From Gnetum montanum (lineage: Eukaryota; Streptophyta; Gnetopsida; Gnetales; Gnetaceae), in the NCBI GenBank assembly GCA_015680685.1, contig MNCI01001931.1:153985-217984 (forward strand): a stretch of 64,000 nucleotides of DNA, written 5' to 3'. Under the pieces are notes generated by a model that made no database searches, was not told the DNA's origin, and saw only the letters and a program-made list of their open reading frames with translations. The translations under genes and the position numbers were made by a program. Positions 42,030 to 54,211 of the stretch are shown piece after piece. Position 1 is the stretch's first letter, and each line of letters begins with the position of its first letter.

Positions 42030-44857
42030 TCCCAGGTGGTGATGGTTCCTAAGGTTACGAGGGACCTTCATTGGCTTCATGCATTGGTGATGGTTAGGCT
42101 GTGGTTGTTTTGCTACTGTTGCAACTTTAGGTGGGAGGTGGAAAGCATCTAGCATGCTTTCATTTTCTCCTATTTGCTCCTAGGATCATGCATCATCCAC
42201 ACAACTTCCCTAATGTGGGTTGTAATTGGCATCTCCCAATGACACAAGATTGCTAGAAACAACTCCTTGACATTGACAAACTAGGTAGCAAACTATTTGC
42301 GTTCAATGTCGAATGCTCACACTATGTTCTTTAGCTCTTGATAGTCATTCATTCGTTTGGCTAGGTCCTCAATGATGGATCGCTAATATGTGAATCACCC
42401 TTTGAGGACTTTAAGTTCAACATTAAAAGTCTCAAGGTTTTTCTTAGTGTCCTTGTGGTGTTTGAACGTGACCTCGTATAGTAGATACAAGCTAGCCACT
42501 TACTTCTCCAAATCCAACTATGGCCATTTGGCTATTAGCATTTTCAGGTTTGCGTAATGAAGATTGGTCAACTCCATATACTTTGTCATCTCTTTGATCT
42601 GCAACTCCTTCAAGCAGATCTCTGCTTTGTTGTGGGCATCAATCCCATCAAGGATGGGCTGCCACATTTCTCTTCCTTACTGGAGTTGCCAAAGGGCTTC
42701 ATTTACCTTAGCCTTTGCCATTTGGATTTCTTTTTCATTAATTTCCTTTTAAAAGCCAACTTGGTCCCTGTAGTGATTTTTCATCCTTTCAAACTTGAGA
42801 GCTTTGTTTTTCTAGGTGACGATTTCAATGGCACACTTTTGTCACAAGATGCGTACCTCCTCTATTGAGAGATTTTGGTTCCTCATGGCCAATTTTCTTA
42901 GTTTAGTATTGACTCTAGCAAGCTGCTCTTACTGTTGATAAAATAAATTCTTGCATTTGATCTCTTTGAGTATCAACATTTTGTAGGAGATGATTTTGCA
43001 TGGTCAGTGTCTCATTTTCTTGGTGCATTTGGTTCAAGTCCTTTTTAATTGAATGCGTTTCAACTTTTGCCATGGACTATTTGAAGATGGCCATTACTAC
43101 TTCCTCCTCAGCCTTTTGAAATTATTCCTGAAGTTGTTTGATAGCTTCATCTCTTGTCATTATCAGGTTAAGGATTGTTTGCTCTACAAGTAGGGCATGA
43201 AGGTCAAGCATTGATTTTTCTCGTGGCCATTTCTAGTTTCCCCTCCAAAATGATGCATTTGCCCCTTGCATTTAGTAGCTTTGACTGGATTATAGTGATG
43301 TTCTCTAGAAGATCAAATATATCTAGAGTTGGTTTCTTGGTTCCTACTAGTTGTTCCAGTAGTTGTTCGTGCTAGGCTGCATTCAATTTCTTGCTAACCA
43401 TGCCTACGGATGTCTGCACATCTTCGAGTGTAGATACATTTGATACAAATATCATTATGCATTTAGTGCTTCAGCTACATGGTCAGCTATCACTTTTGCT
43501 ATTTTTTTTACCCTTAGTACTGCATCACCAAGATAGTTGCCTCTTCACCTTTCTCCAACCTCACTGAGAAAGTGGTGGCATTCCTAGAGATTTCTGGGAA
43601 TAGATGATGTGTTGCTAACAACAACATCACCTCCTGAGCATTGTGATTTGACCTCAAAGATAACTATGTTCTTTGGGCAGAGAAAATGGAACCACCCCTC
43701 TCCATCTAACTAACTATTCAAGCCATCTCATTAAGGTGACTCATTGCTGGCTGATACACAGATGGATCTGCCCCACTCATTCTTGCCTACTGCTCTTGTT
43801 TGCTCAAGAGCTGCTCTTAGATTTGTCGTAGATGCTCAAGGACTACGTGGGCCTTCGATGTTATCTCTTGACTGGGTGGTGGTGGTAGTAGCTTCTCTTC
43901 TTGGATGATTGCTGGCATTTTTTCCTTTATGATTTCTACCCATGAGGCCAAGGGAGTATGCCCGAGAGTGTCATTTGAATAGCAAACAATACCTACCCTC
44001 TTGCAAAGTTTTCTTATAAGGCATGGAAAGGGTAGGGTCCTCCTTCTAGGTTCATTCTCCTTGAAACAGTTCTTGATTTCCAAATAAATCAACTATGAAA
44101 GGTTAATAGGAAATATCCTACTTAGAGTGATGCATGCATGAGTGGAGAAAGTAGTTACCTTACTTGGCCTCACCATTGAATTGAGGTGATAGGCCGCAAT
44201 CTTAAAATAAATTCGCTCCACCAGTGTGAGCATGCCATACTCCTTACAGTCCACCTTGTAACATTGTTGGGTCCACTTTCTTTTTGCCATAGGGTAATAT
44301 TTTGTTGATATCTCTGCCAATTATGTTCTGATGTCTGGCAACCCTAGTGCTTATGCAATGGCCTCCACCAAGTAGGACACTTGAATGTCCTTGATTTTTG
44401 CAATGGACCTTGGCCTTTGGCTACTCTAGATGAGATAGGTCTCTCCCATGTACCACTCCCCATTGGTCATGATGATTGACCACGTGGTAGAGGTTTGTAA
44501 CTATGTTTTGACATAATCTAAAGCTTTTTCTAAAAATTTCCCAAAGTTTATCTCTTGAAGAATTGATCTTTGGATCTCTCGGGACTTGATGATGTTTAGG
44601 CAAGCTTGAGTTAGAGTGACCTCAAGCCTAGGCACAGGTCTAGGCACTTCTCCTCATTGAGATTATTTTGTAGGCAGTTCTTCTTTTAGAATTTGTCGAA
44701 CAGATTCCACTTCAGGCTCCTCATGAAGAGGTCCCATTACATGAATCACCTCTTGTTGTTCTTGACATTGTTCTTGCTAGTCCCTTCTAGCTCTAGGTCG
44801 TTTCTCCCATGGTTGTGAGGCTTCTTCTTCCTACAGATGCTTTTGTTTGGGTGCCAT
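42030..44857 (-). pseudogene. Element D: long ORF downstream of pol
   Basis: Starts MAPKQK at 44857, exactly after the acceptor TTACAG. The N-terminal domain has LTLVERIYFKIAAYHLNSM near 44220, STHACITLS near 44140 and TLPFPCLIRKLCKRVGIV near 44040. A Leu/Glu/Lys/Gln-rich, probably coiled-coil region spans about 43700-42350. The C-terminal block (MMHDPRSK near 42190) is shared with A and B. Many stops; the end is approximate. The family is known only as a plant transposon-associated protein, and I infer no biochemical function. Confidence 0.75.
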
Positions 44858-45165
44858 CTGTAATCACAGTAGAACCATGGATTAGCAATCATTTTGTAAC
44901 CTTAAAATAATTGGGATACCTTAACTCTTGATGGTAGTTACACTTGGCTAAGTTGTGATTATGGTTGATTTAATTAACTTAATTGTTATTTCTATTTATG
45001 CCTTATCATTGATAAATCATCTTGGAGATTGTTGCAAGGGTTAACTTAGAAAACATTGATGTTTATGTATCATTAAAGTTACTAACCCTTAGGGGACTTA
45101 GAAATGTTTTTCAAAAATTACATTGAAAACCTTAAGGTTTGTGGGCTCCATGATAAGGATCTTAC
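44858..45165 (-). other. Probable leader intron of the element D ORF
   Basis: The minus strand shows donor CTAGAG|GTAAG (GT at 45165-45164), branch-point-like TTGCTAAT about 30 bases before the acceptor, and acceptor TGATTACAG directly joined to the ATG. 308 nt. It is the best-preserved example; both splice sites fit the plant consensus. Confidence 0.7.
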
Positions 45166-45425
45166 CTCTAGGAAGTGCAAGATTGAAAAACAGAGTGATT
45201 TGGACAAATAGTTTGAAAGTTATGGACTTTGGAAGGTTTTGGGCTTTGAAAAATTGCAAAAATTCCCCATGTGTTATGAGCAAATGACAAAAAATTCCAA
45301 AGTGTCTTGTGGTATATATAGTGTTTTTCTATTGCATCGATGAGGCTTGGACGATGGGGCCTTGTTAACAAGATCAGTTGCGTCGACGAGGCCTCGATGA
45401 CATAGCTATTGACCATCATTCACTT
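45166..45425 (-). promoter_or_regulatory. Internal promoter of element D: U3-like repeats, TATA box and leader exon
   Basis: The TATA box CACTATATATACC (minus, about 45310-45322) is preceded by GCCTCATCGATGCAAT, a 16-base exact match to the sequence before the TATA box in D's 5' LTR (near 55025-55045). ACAAGGCCCCATC is also shared. A GAGGCCTCGTCGACGCAA repeat lies further up. The leader exon runs to 45166. Confidence 0.75.
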
Positions 45426-45535
45426 TCATTGACTTTGGTCAAAATTTCAAAATACAAGGAATTTTTTGATGAAATTGGGATCAAATGAAAGCTTAGAAGA
45501 CCAAGAATAGTATGAAATCATGAGAAGAGGGCATT
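45426..45535 (-). other. Element D: spacer, part left of the solo LTR
   Basis: About 110 bases of spacer just upstream of the internal promoter, ending in the GCATT target duplication. Confidence 0.6.
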
Positions 45536-46447
45536 TGATGAGACGCGACATGCACTAAGCTGCGATATCGCGTACGCGATATCGCGGCCGCCACGATATT
45601 GTGGTCCACCGTCATATCTATAAATAAGAGGCGGCACTCCCTTCATTTCCCAATCCTAGCTAGAAGTAGCGAAGCTCTGGCAGATTGATCACTCCAGAGT
45701 TAGAATTTTTCCCATTTGCCCGCAGTAGGAGTCCTAGAGTGAACGGCTCTTTATTCGAGCAGCTTGTAACCTGAACCCAAGTTGTGTACGGCAATAAAGA
45801 CGAACTTGATTGGATAAACCTTGCAGCACATGGTTTTATTTATTGTTGTTTATTTACTACTTTCCTAGTGTGCACAAGTACGACTTGATTACGAGCTTCT
45901 ACGGACGTGTACGGCTAGTCAAGGAATCAACTACTCATTGCTAGGCTAGAACATGTGATAAGTACGACTTAGTTACGAGCACCCATGGGTGTGTACGGCT
46001 AGCTAAGGAATCAGCTGCTTATCACACTTAAGCTAAATAGGTGCCTCAGTACGACCACTTCGAGCACTTGCGTTACGTGTGGTGATCCCAGTAACGATTA
46101 GCGTTTGGTAAGCCACAGTTGCATAGTTCAGGGTGTGTCCGGTAAGTGGGAACGGATGCTGACGCTAGTTAATTTAGACTTAGGACATTAGTTAGAGTTA
46201 GCTGAGTTCCTCAACCCTTTCCTCTGATAGCATAGAAGATAAATCGAAAAATACCAAAAAAATCACATACCTCAGACTTGCTTAACCATACACCGTGACA
46301 CATACAAGCAAGCCTGGGAAGACAACGAACGATTAACCCCAAGTGTTTCTTGTGGTGTTAAGGCATTTAGTCTGCGGAGTTCGACCGGATCGCGCATGCA
46401 CGCTCGTATTCGTATGGTTGAGTGTAGGGGTATCTCGCCACTCATCA
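45536..46447 (+). mobile_element. Solo LTR (family A) inserted in element D, with target-site duplication
   Basis: A 912-base plus-oriented LTR from TGATGAGACGCGACATG to CGCCACTCATCA, flanked by GCATT (45531-45535) and GCGTT (46448-46452), which differ by one G-to-A at a CpG. The U3 keeps CGCGATATCGCG-type palindromes (GCGATATCGCGTACGCG at about 45562). TATA box CTATAAATAAG is near 45625; AATAAAG is near 45803. It retains more CpG than its neighbours, so it may be the youngest insertion here. Confidence 0.9.
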
Positions 46448-47905
46448 GCGTTGAAGTTCATAAATTTGGAAAAATGGAGAGAAATTGATTTAATGAATGA
46501 ATGTAATGAAAGATTAACGAGTACTGAGCAGTTTATATAGTGGAAAATACAAAATATAAGATTGTAATTATGTCAAAGGTAAGGAACCTTAACTAATCAA
46601 GCCAAAAGCTATGCAAGTGGACCCTCCCCATAGTAGACTCATGCTCTTTTTGCCCTTGCATAACCTCAACTAAGAAGTTTGTGGGCCCCATAGTCGATTT
46701 AACGATCATGACAAGTTAAGGACCAACCCAAAAGAATCCACTCAAGAATCCCAATACATCAAGCTAAGACATAGGGCATAAGATAGAACTTGGTAGTGAG
46801 GTGAGTTATGGTAGCATGGATGGATGATAGAGAAGGTGGAATGGAGTTGCAAATTAAGGTCATAAGAAGTCCCTTGTGGAATTGTGGTTAAAATGACCTG
46901 AGAAGTTCCGTTGGTAGTCTAGACCAAAACCATCTACTTTCAATGACTTGGCATCGCCACTCTAAGACTGATCCACGCACTCGAGACATACGAGTGTGAT
47001 TGCAAGAGAACCATTGTTCCATAAAGAGGAGAGAGAAGTAGGAAGTGAGAGAGAGAGGACCTTAGTTAGAGGGAACCCTCAAGCATAGGTGTATGTCTTT
47101 CAAGTCCCATAACCAGTTCGTGTAGCCCTTTTATTTGTCCAAGGGGTGTGCTTTGAATTTCCATTGTTTTTGTTTTTGTTTTGGAAATGGAAACTACACC
47201 ATGGGAGGACTTATTCATGTTGAAGGGGTGTACTTTGAATTCCCATCATTTTTTAAATGATGGGAACCACACCATGCAACGACGTTATTTGTCTTCCTAT
47301 CATTGGTGGTATAAAATGGTAAGAAGTCCATGAAAAACACTTAAGCACTCAAGCAAGAAGAAGAGTACAAAGAGTATTGAGTTCCCTTAAAGTCACATCC
47401 TTTACAAACCTTTGGATCCCTCCTAATTTTGGAACTACCAAGGTCATTGATTGATTAAAAGTTTCTTTAATGAAAAAGGAACCTCAAATTCCTAGAACAA
47501 GGAAAACCATAGAATTATTTGGATGGGTGGATGACATGGACTTAGTACCTGTCCCATGAAAAATAAACCATGTCAAAGTCATCTGACATTAAAATTCAGA
47601 AATAGAAACCAGACATCAACAATCACACATTAAGCACAAACCATCATTAGTAAACAACAATAGTAGCATTATGTCTTATGACAATAAAGCAAATTTATTA
47701 GCTAAAATGAGAAAAATATCACACTTAATCAAAAGAAACATAAGAAACAAAATAAAGTAAAATATATAAGAAAGTGTAAAATAATCAAGAAAATTTAAAT
47801 GTACTAAAAATGGTATAAAATTAGACAAATTTGAAAATAAAAAATTTGTAAAATAAAAAATATGAAAAATAAAAAAGGGGAGAAAAACTAAGAGGCCATG
47901 GTAAT
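46448..47905 (-). other. Element D: spacer between pol end and internal promoter
   Basis: About 1.45 kb, non-coding, aligned by eye with 29416-30840 of B in reverse: AGTCCCTTGTGGAATT, AAGCATAGGTGTATGTC, GAACCACACCATGCAA, and AGTCACATCCTTTACAAACC. An A-rich tract lies at 47700-47880. It holds the solo LTR near its far end. Confidence 0.65.
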
Positions 47906-48960
47906 GGTTAGCATGGATGGCCATCACCCCCATGACTAAGTTGGAAGGAGGAGATCTGAAAAATAGAATGTGGGTGTTCATTAGCTGAGGCAGTATTTAC
48001 ACTAGCCAATCTTGGTTTTAGGAAAGGTTTAATTTGTTGGATATTGACCAACTGCTTTTTATTTGGGCTATCAGGTTTGTAAATTATCATGGCCCTAGAG
48101 GGAAAGGTTTGATTAGTTATATAAGGTTCCTCCCACAATGTTTGAAATTTTTCCTTTTGAGGTACATGTGTGGGGTTCTAGTAGAGTACCTTATTTCCTG
48201 GTTGAAACCTTTCCTAATTCTAAGGTCATGGAATTTCTTGCTAAATGCCTTGTTCACCTCATTCAAAGATAGGGCCACTAAGCAATTTTCATCTAGCATG
48301 TTCAGATTGATCAATCTCTCCTTTTGTGCTAAACTTAGGTCAAGGTTTAGTTCACATGTTGTTGAGAGTGTATGGAGCTTAAATTGAATTGGGAGTGTTG
48401 GAAGTTTTCCATACACTAACTCATAGGAAGAATATCCAATATGAAGTTTCCAAGTTGATCGCTAAGCCCAGAGAGCATCATTAAGTTTTGTACTTTAATC
48501 CTTCATATATTTGCTAATGGTTCACATTAATATTTTTGTAATCTCTTGGTTGGTTACCTCTACTTGACCTTTGGCTTGGGGGTGATGGTAAGATGTTGTT
48601 AATTTATGTTCTACCCCTAAGCATAACATTAATTTTCTAAATGTGGCACTTGTGAAATGAGTCCCATTATCAAAAATTAGTGAATGCGGCACCCCAAATC
48701 TATTGACGATATGTTGTTGTATAAATATGGTGGCAGTGGATGATGTGTAATCTGTAACAGCTATCGCTTCAGTCCATTTTGTACAATAGTCAACTACTAC
48801 TATAATATACACTTTCCCATTAGACATGGTTGTGATGGGATCCATGAAGTCAATGCCCCATATGTTGAAAGGTTTTAGTGGTTGAATCCACTATTGAGGA
48901 CCTTCCATATGAGTGATCATCCCCCTGTCACATTGACAACATTCACAAGACTTGACAAAT
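47906..48960 (-). pseudogene. Element D: integrase and C-terminal domain
   Basis: The catalytic core 48522-48845 is open for 107 codons and keeps the full DDE set: VVDYCTKW, FDNGTHF and GQVEVTNQE. The C-terminal domain (48117-48416, continued at 47908-48138) has LSLAQKERLINLNM, HDLRIRK and LVNIQQIKPF, and ends in FQLSHGGDGHPC, whose DNA holds AGTCATGGGGG (47927-47937). A frameshift separates the two halves of the C-terminal domain. Confidence 0.9.
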
Positions 48961-49760
48961 TGGTGGACATCCCCAAAGATTATGGGCCAACAGTACCCTA
49001 CCATCAGGATTTTTATGGTCGTCCATCTCCCTACATAGTGGCCTTTCCAAAGTCCTTCATGAGCATCCTGGAGAATGTGTGGTTGATCTTTGTTAGGGAC
49101 ACACCAATGGATCAAGCCATTGACACACACCTTGTAAATATGTCCATTAATTTCCATGAAGTATTTGACCTGATGAAGAAATTGTTGCTTTTTCCTAAAA
49201 TCAAAGTCTTGTGGCATCTCTTGAGTGAGAAGATATGTGAGGATGCCATTATACCATATTACTTTTTTAGGTGTGTGTTCATTTATTGCTCCAGTAAAGA
49301 GGAGTTTGTCTAGAAATTGATTAGAGAGCAGGCTCTCCTCCTCTTTGTTATTCCATCTTAAGCAAGAAAGATGGTCAACGACCACATTCTCAGTCCCTTT
49401 TCGATCTATCATAGTACTATCAAATTCTTTCAAGATCACAAGCCACCGTAAAACATGAGGGCCCACCATCGGCTTATTCATATGGAAGTGAATTACACTA
49501 TGGTTCATATGTACAAATATTTTGTAATTGAGCACATAATGTCTAAACGTTTCTAGCGCATACACCACTACCATTAATCCTTTCTCTGTGGTGGTGTAAT
49601 TTAACTGTGTTACCACAATGCTTTGTCTCGCGTAGTGGATATAATATGGACATTTCTTATCATCCATATGCATGAGTACTACTTCAAAAGCATAGTTAGA
49701 TGTGTTCATCATGATATAGAATCGTTTGGATCAATATGGTGCTCGTAGGATTAGTGTTTC
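48961..49760 (-). pseudogene. Element D: RNase H and integrase zinc-binding region
   Basis: An open stretch of 273 codons (48891-49712). The RNase H start reads MMNTSNYAFEVVL, so the first catalytic Asp is Asn. TTEKGLMVVVYAL has Gly where Glu is usual, and HMNHSVIHF has Asn where Asp is usual. All three catalytic positions are changed although the frame is open. The HHCC region follows: HEGLWKGHYVGRWT and FVKSCECCQCD. Confidence 0.85.
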
Positions 49761-50640
49761 TACGATTTTCTCTTTTAATTGTTAAAATGCATTTTCACAT
49801 TCCTTGGTACAAATGAATGGTGCATCTTTCTTTGTAAGTTCTACCAATGGTTTTGCAATCCTAGAGAAATTCTCAATAAAGAGTCGGTAGTAATTAGTGT
49901 GTTCAAGGAATGACCGAACATCTTTGAAAATCTCTAGTTGGCATGTTATTCCTTGGATGAACCTTATTTTTTCTGGGTCTACCTCAATCCCTTTCTACAA
50001 AATTCGGTGCCCTAGCACAATGCCTTCTTAGACCATGAGATGGCTTTTTTACCAATTGAGTCATAGGTTTGTCTCAACACATCTCTTTAGTACTTACTCA
50101 ATGCAGTCCAAGGCTTGCTCAAATGTAGAAGTCATCCATGAAAACTTCAACACCATTATCGATTTGTTGTTGAAAGATACTAAGGACTAAGCGTTGAAAT
50201 GTTGCAAGGGCATTGCATAGGCCAAATGGCATCTTACAGTATGCAAAATTTCCCTAGGGACTCATAAATGTTGTCTTGGCTTGGTCTTTTGGTGCAATTT
50301 GGATTTGGTTGTAGCTGCTATATTTATCCGAGAAACTATAATAACAATGCTTGGATATGGTGTCTAATACTTGATCCACAAATGGCAAAGCAAAGTGATC
50401 CTTAAATGTTGCCATATTTAACAACCTAAAGTTAATACAAACCCACCATTTACCATCCTTCTTTGGTACAATTACGAGTGGGCTAACCCACTTACTATCT
50501 ATGATTGGAAAGATAAACCATGCCTTGAGGAGTTGCTCTATTTCCTCCTTAATAATTTGCTTCAATTTGGGGCTTAGTTGCCTTTGTGGCTGCCTTCTAG
50601 GCTTCATGGCCAGGTCAGTGTAGAGACAGTGTTGGCATAT
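49761..50640 (-). pseudogene. Element D: reverse transcriptase
   Basis: N-terminal half open at 50254-50790 (KLKQIIKEEIEQLLKAWF, then SKWVSPLVIVPKKDGKWW, then VCINFRLLNMATFKDHF, then DKYSSYNQIQIAP). The FMDD box (GVEVFMDDF) is near 50140. A deletion of a few codons lies just after it near 50125. The thumb and connection regions follow to 49761. Confidence 0.85.
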
Positions 50641-51620
50641 CCTTGGATTGATTCTTGTTAGCTCTAGATATGACCAAGAAAAGGCTGTTGACCATTTATT
50701 TACCACTTTCAAAAACTTTTCTTTTTGTTCAAGAGCAAGTTTGGCATTAATGATGACTGGTTTATCATTCTTTAAAAATGCATACTCCATTCCAACTAGT
50801 AAAGTTTTTAGTTCTAAGGGCTCTTACTTGAAATGTTCAAGGATCTCCAACTCTCCCCAATAGTTATCATCATCTTCATTAGAGAGTTTGAAATGAACTT
50901 GTTTAATTTTGTCCATGCCTTCAATGTATGCACAAGTTAAACTCTTGGTTGGTTCCATGCATATTGTGTTGCTATCTGAATCAACTATCAACCATTGGAT
51001 GTCCTCCTACTTTGTGGCTACTGTGTATAGACATCACTGAATATTAATTTCTTACACACACTAATTACATGCCTTAATGCATGTGCTTTTGATTGACCAA
51101 ATCTTTTGCACACAATTGCACACATTGTCACTATATGCAATGCATGGAATACACTTTTTCTCAATTTTTCCTAACTCATTCTCCTTAGATATTTCAAGAG
51201 ATAAGTCCCTTATACCCATTTGTGCATCAATCGTGCTTAACCAAGCCCTTTCCATGATGATGGGGAAGTCACTTTTGCAGTTGTCCACCTTAATTATCAA
51301 AAAATTAGTAGGATAGGACCACCCGCAACTTGTGGTCACAATGTCCTCTACTAATCCCAAAGGGACCGTAGTTGATTGATCTGCTAATTCTAAATGGATG
51401 TTGCTTTTCTTAAGAGGTGGTAGGTCCTAGGCTTTGTGCATATTATGGGAGATGAGGTCAACTCTAGAACCAGAGTAAAGAAGAGCCTTGCATGGCCCTT
51501 GTCCAGCAATCTGTAGAAAGATGGGTGGACTTCCTAGATCAAGTCTTTTTGTAGGAAGGTTTCCAGCCTTGATCTAGTCAGAAACAACATGAGTTAGCAT
51601 TACAGTGAGGATCCTAGGTG
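50641..51620 (-). pseudogene. Element D: protease and protease-RT linker
   Basis: The protease active site near 51470 reads KALLYSGSRVDLIS: Asp changed to Tyr, Ser-Gly kept. Downstream, GLVEDIVTTSCGWSYP and FPIIMERAWLSTIDA (51061-51360) are open for 99 codons. The linker continues as MEYAFLKNDKPVIINAKLAL near 50780. Confidence 0.8.
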
Positions 51621-54057
51621 ACACTTGGTTTCAAGGGTGCTCGAAGGTATTTGATGTAGAGGATGAGGGTACTAGAGATGCGGGCGATTAGCCAAAGTAG
51701 ATTGTGAGGGCTGGAGAGGGCTGTTGGGTTGGAAAAAAAGGTTGTTTCCTTGATTGATTATCTGGACCACTTGGTTGAGAAACTAGTTGTGATTGTATAG
51801 CCCTTATAGCATTTCCTTGCTACAGTTGTGGAGGAATTTCACCTTGCATGGATGGAGTAGGAGGTAACTGAGTTGAAGGTGGAGGTGTAGGTGAAGAGGG
51901 ATGTGGAGGATGATAAGAATATTGATATGGGTTTTCCCCTCAAGTAGATAGTGAATGTGTTTATTGGGATTCTAAAGGGTAATAGTGATGCTGGAATGAT
52001 GCATGACTTGCTGAACTTCTAGGGGAGATGGGTTGTTGAACATAATACTCATATGGATCTAGTTGCCTATAAGGGTACTACTACCTTGGTGGTGGTATTC
52101 CTAACGATTGTGGTTGGTACCATTATTGGTATTGTTCATAAGATTGTGGAGGAGTTCCACTTGTGTAGTAAGCTTGTTTTTGCTAGTGGAACTATCGTAG
52201 ACTACCTTAAGGATAAGGTAATCATCTTTGAGCTTGCCTACGTGCAAGGCAAGGGTTTAGTGTGTACACTCTAGATTCTTGTAAGTGTAACACCTAAGGC
52301 CAACATGCCTTTGGATGTTCATATTGCTAGATGTCACATTTAGTTTCATAATCATAATTGGACTCCACTACTTCCTCTACTATAGTAGCTTTGCCCTTAC
52401 CCCTTTGGTAGGCACATTCAACTTCTTTTCATCTCCTACAATTACGATCACTATTTTGCTCTTTGGATTCTTTAGCAATCTTCAAAGCAGTTGGAAACTT
52501 TTCATCCAAAGAGTTCCATAACTTATTAACCTTGGCTAAAATGTCAGAAATAAATTTTTGAATAGGCAAGGTCTTTCTGTTCACCACTTCATCAAGTGGT
52601 GAGTCCTCCTCGTCACAAAATTGGACCTCTCATTTTCTAATGGATGGGTCCCTATTATGCTCTTTAGCACTCTCTCTTTTTCATAGCTCACCTTCTTATT
52701 TTGCTACCTACTCAATTAAATTTTGTATTTGATGAGCTCTCATTTTAGACAACCTCCCCTGGGCATACACCCAAAGGGTTCTTCCTGTTTCTACCCTAAG
52801 CCCATCTATGATGTGACAAAGTTGTTTCCTCTGAGAGTAACCATGACCAGGGCATCTATGTAAGAGTGAATAGTATCAGTCCATGGTGGCATCCAAGGGT
52901 TCTTATGCTCCTTGTTTCCAGCCTTGGATTTGCCTTCTTAGATTAGACACTCTAGAGTATGTTTGATATTTGTCATTGAACAGTTCTAACATGGTACTCC
53001 ATCTTTATATAGATTCCGGTTCTAAGGACCAGTACCAACTTTCAACTTCTTTAATGAGTGTCCTTGGGAAAAGCTTGAGTTTCTACCACTCATTTTCAAT
53101 TTTTTGTAAGGCATAGGAATCTTGAAAAGCTTGTAGATGTGTCTGTGGATCAAAATTGTATCCCCCCTCAAATCTTGGAATATTGTTCATATCTAGGTCC
53201 AACTATCCTTTATATGCCTAGTTGAAATCCTTACTACCTCTGCAATGTTAATCATGCTTCAAGTCACCAGTAAATGTTCATCATCATCATGCATTGATGA
53301 TGTCGATTATGGTTTCAGCCACCCCTTCAATTTTGATGGCATTCACAATTATTATTATTTTTTCAATCACCTTCCTCACGGTTATTTTGACGATGGCTTC
53401 CATGAGAATCATCAGATGAAGAGGAATTCTTGGAATTGGATGAAGAGGAAGGTAGACCATCACCATCACCGTAGTGTCCACCACCACTCTTACACATTTT
53501 ATGATCACCATTATTAGATCCCTCATTGCGATGTTCACTGAGTCCCTTCCTTGGATAACACTCTTCCTTGAACCCAGTTTATGAATAGTTGATCGTAGGA
53601 TCAAGTTCATACCCTCACCATTGTTAGCAAGGGGTGGAGAATATTCATGTTGAGAACCTTCCAAGGGAGGATCCTCATTGTCCTATTGATCTAGTAGGAA
53701 CAAGGAGTTAGTGTAATTTTTCCACTTTGTAGGTTCATGGAGTCTCTCCTGATGTTTGTCTTGCTTACCTTGTGTTTTGGTGGGATGGTAGTTCTAAGGG
53801 TCATATCCATCCACAATGTGCTCTTTGTGAAGATTTTCTATGCCCAACTTCTTAAGGGTTTTAATTAGCATTCTAGGCACAGGTCTATCAGAGGGCAAAA
53901 CAACATTGCCCTCCATATTATGCCATCACATTTGTTCATCCTGATGGAGGATGAAGGTGAAATTCAGCAAAAACTCATCTAGATGAGTGTATACCACCTT
54001 GCATTCCTATGGGACCAGTGGTTTAGTATCGTCATGCTTACAAGAAGAAGAAGACAT
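51621..54057 (-). pseudogene. Element D: gag
   Basis: Start at the ATG at 54057 (MSSSSCKHDD), 135 bases inside the PBS. The N-terminal block FTFILHQDE near 53945 and NVVLPSDRPVPRMLIKTLKK near 53900 also occur in E and G. Asp/Asn/Gly/His-rich segment at 53240-53620, capsid core about 53150-52650, knuckle region about 52320-52280, Pro/Tyr-rich tail to 51621. Broken by many stops. It is larger than the gag of A because of the acidic/His-rich insert. Confidence 0.75.
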
Positions 54058-54192
54058 TTTGTAAAATAAAATGAAATTATTAGTGTGCTTTTATAATTTA
54101 TGTATAGTGGGAATGTTATTGAATTTTATGTTCGTACAACGATATTAGTGGTATCCACTTAGACCTAAATAGTGCACGTACCACAAACAAAG

Positions 54193-54210
54193 TCCTGAGT
54201 AATAGTGCTA
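54193..54210 (-). promoter_or_regulatory. Primer-binding site of element D
   Basis: The minus strand reads TAGCACTATTACTCAGGA, one base inside the LTR. It is a decayed tRNA-Asp-type PBS with eight differences, all but one being C-to-T or G-to-A. Confidence 0.7.
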
Positions 54211-54211
54211 A

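Noticed and set aside
53245-53517. Plus-strand frame with a His-rich stretch
   Set aside because: Antisense of the Asp/Asn-rich insert in D gag; no independent support.
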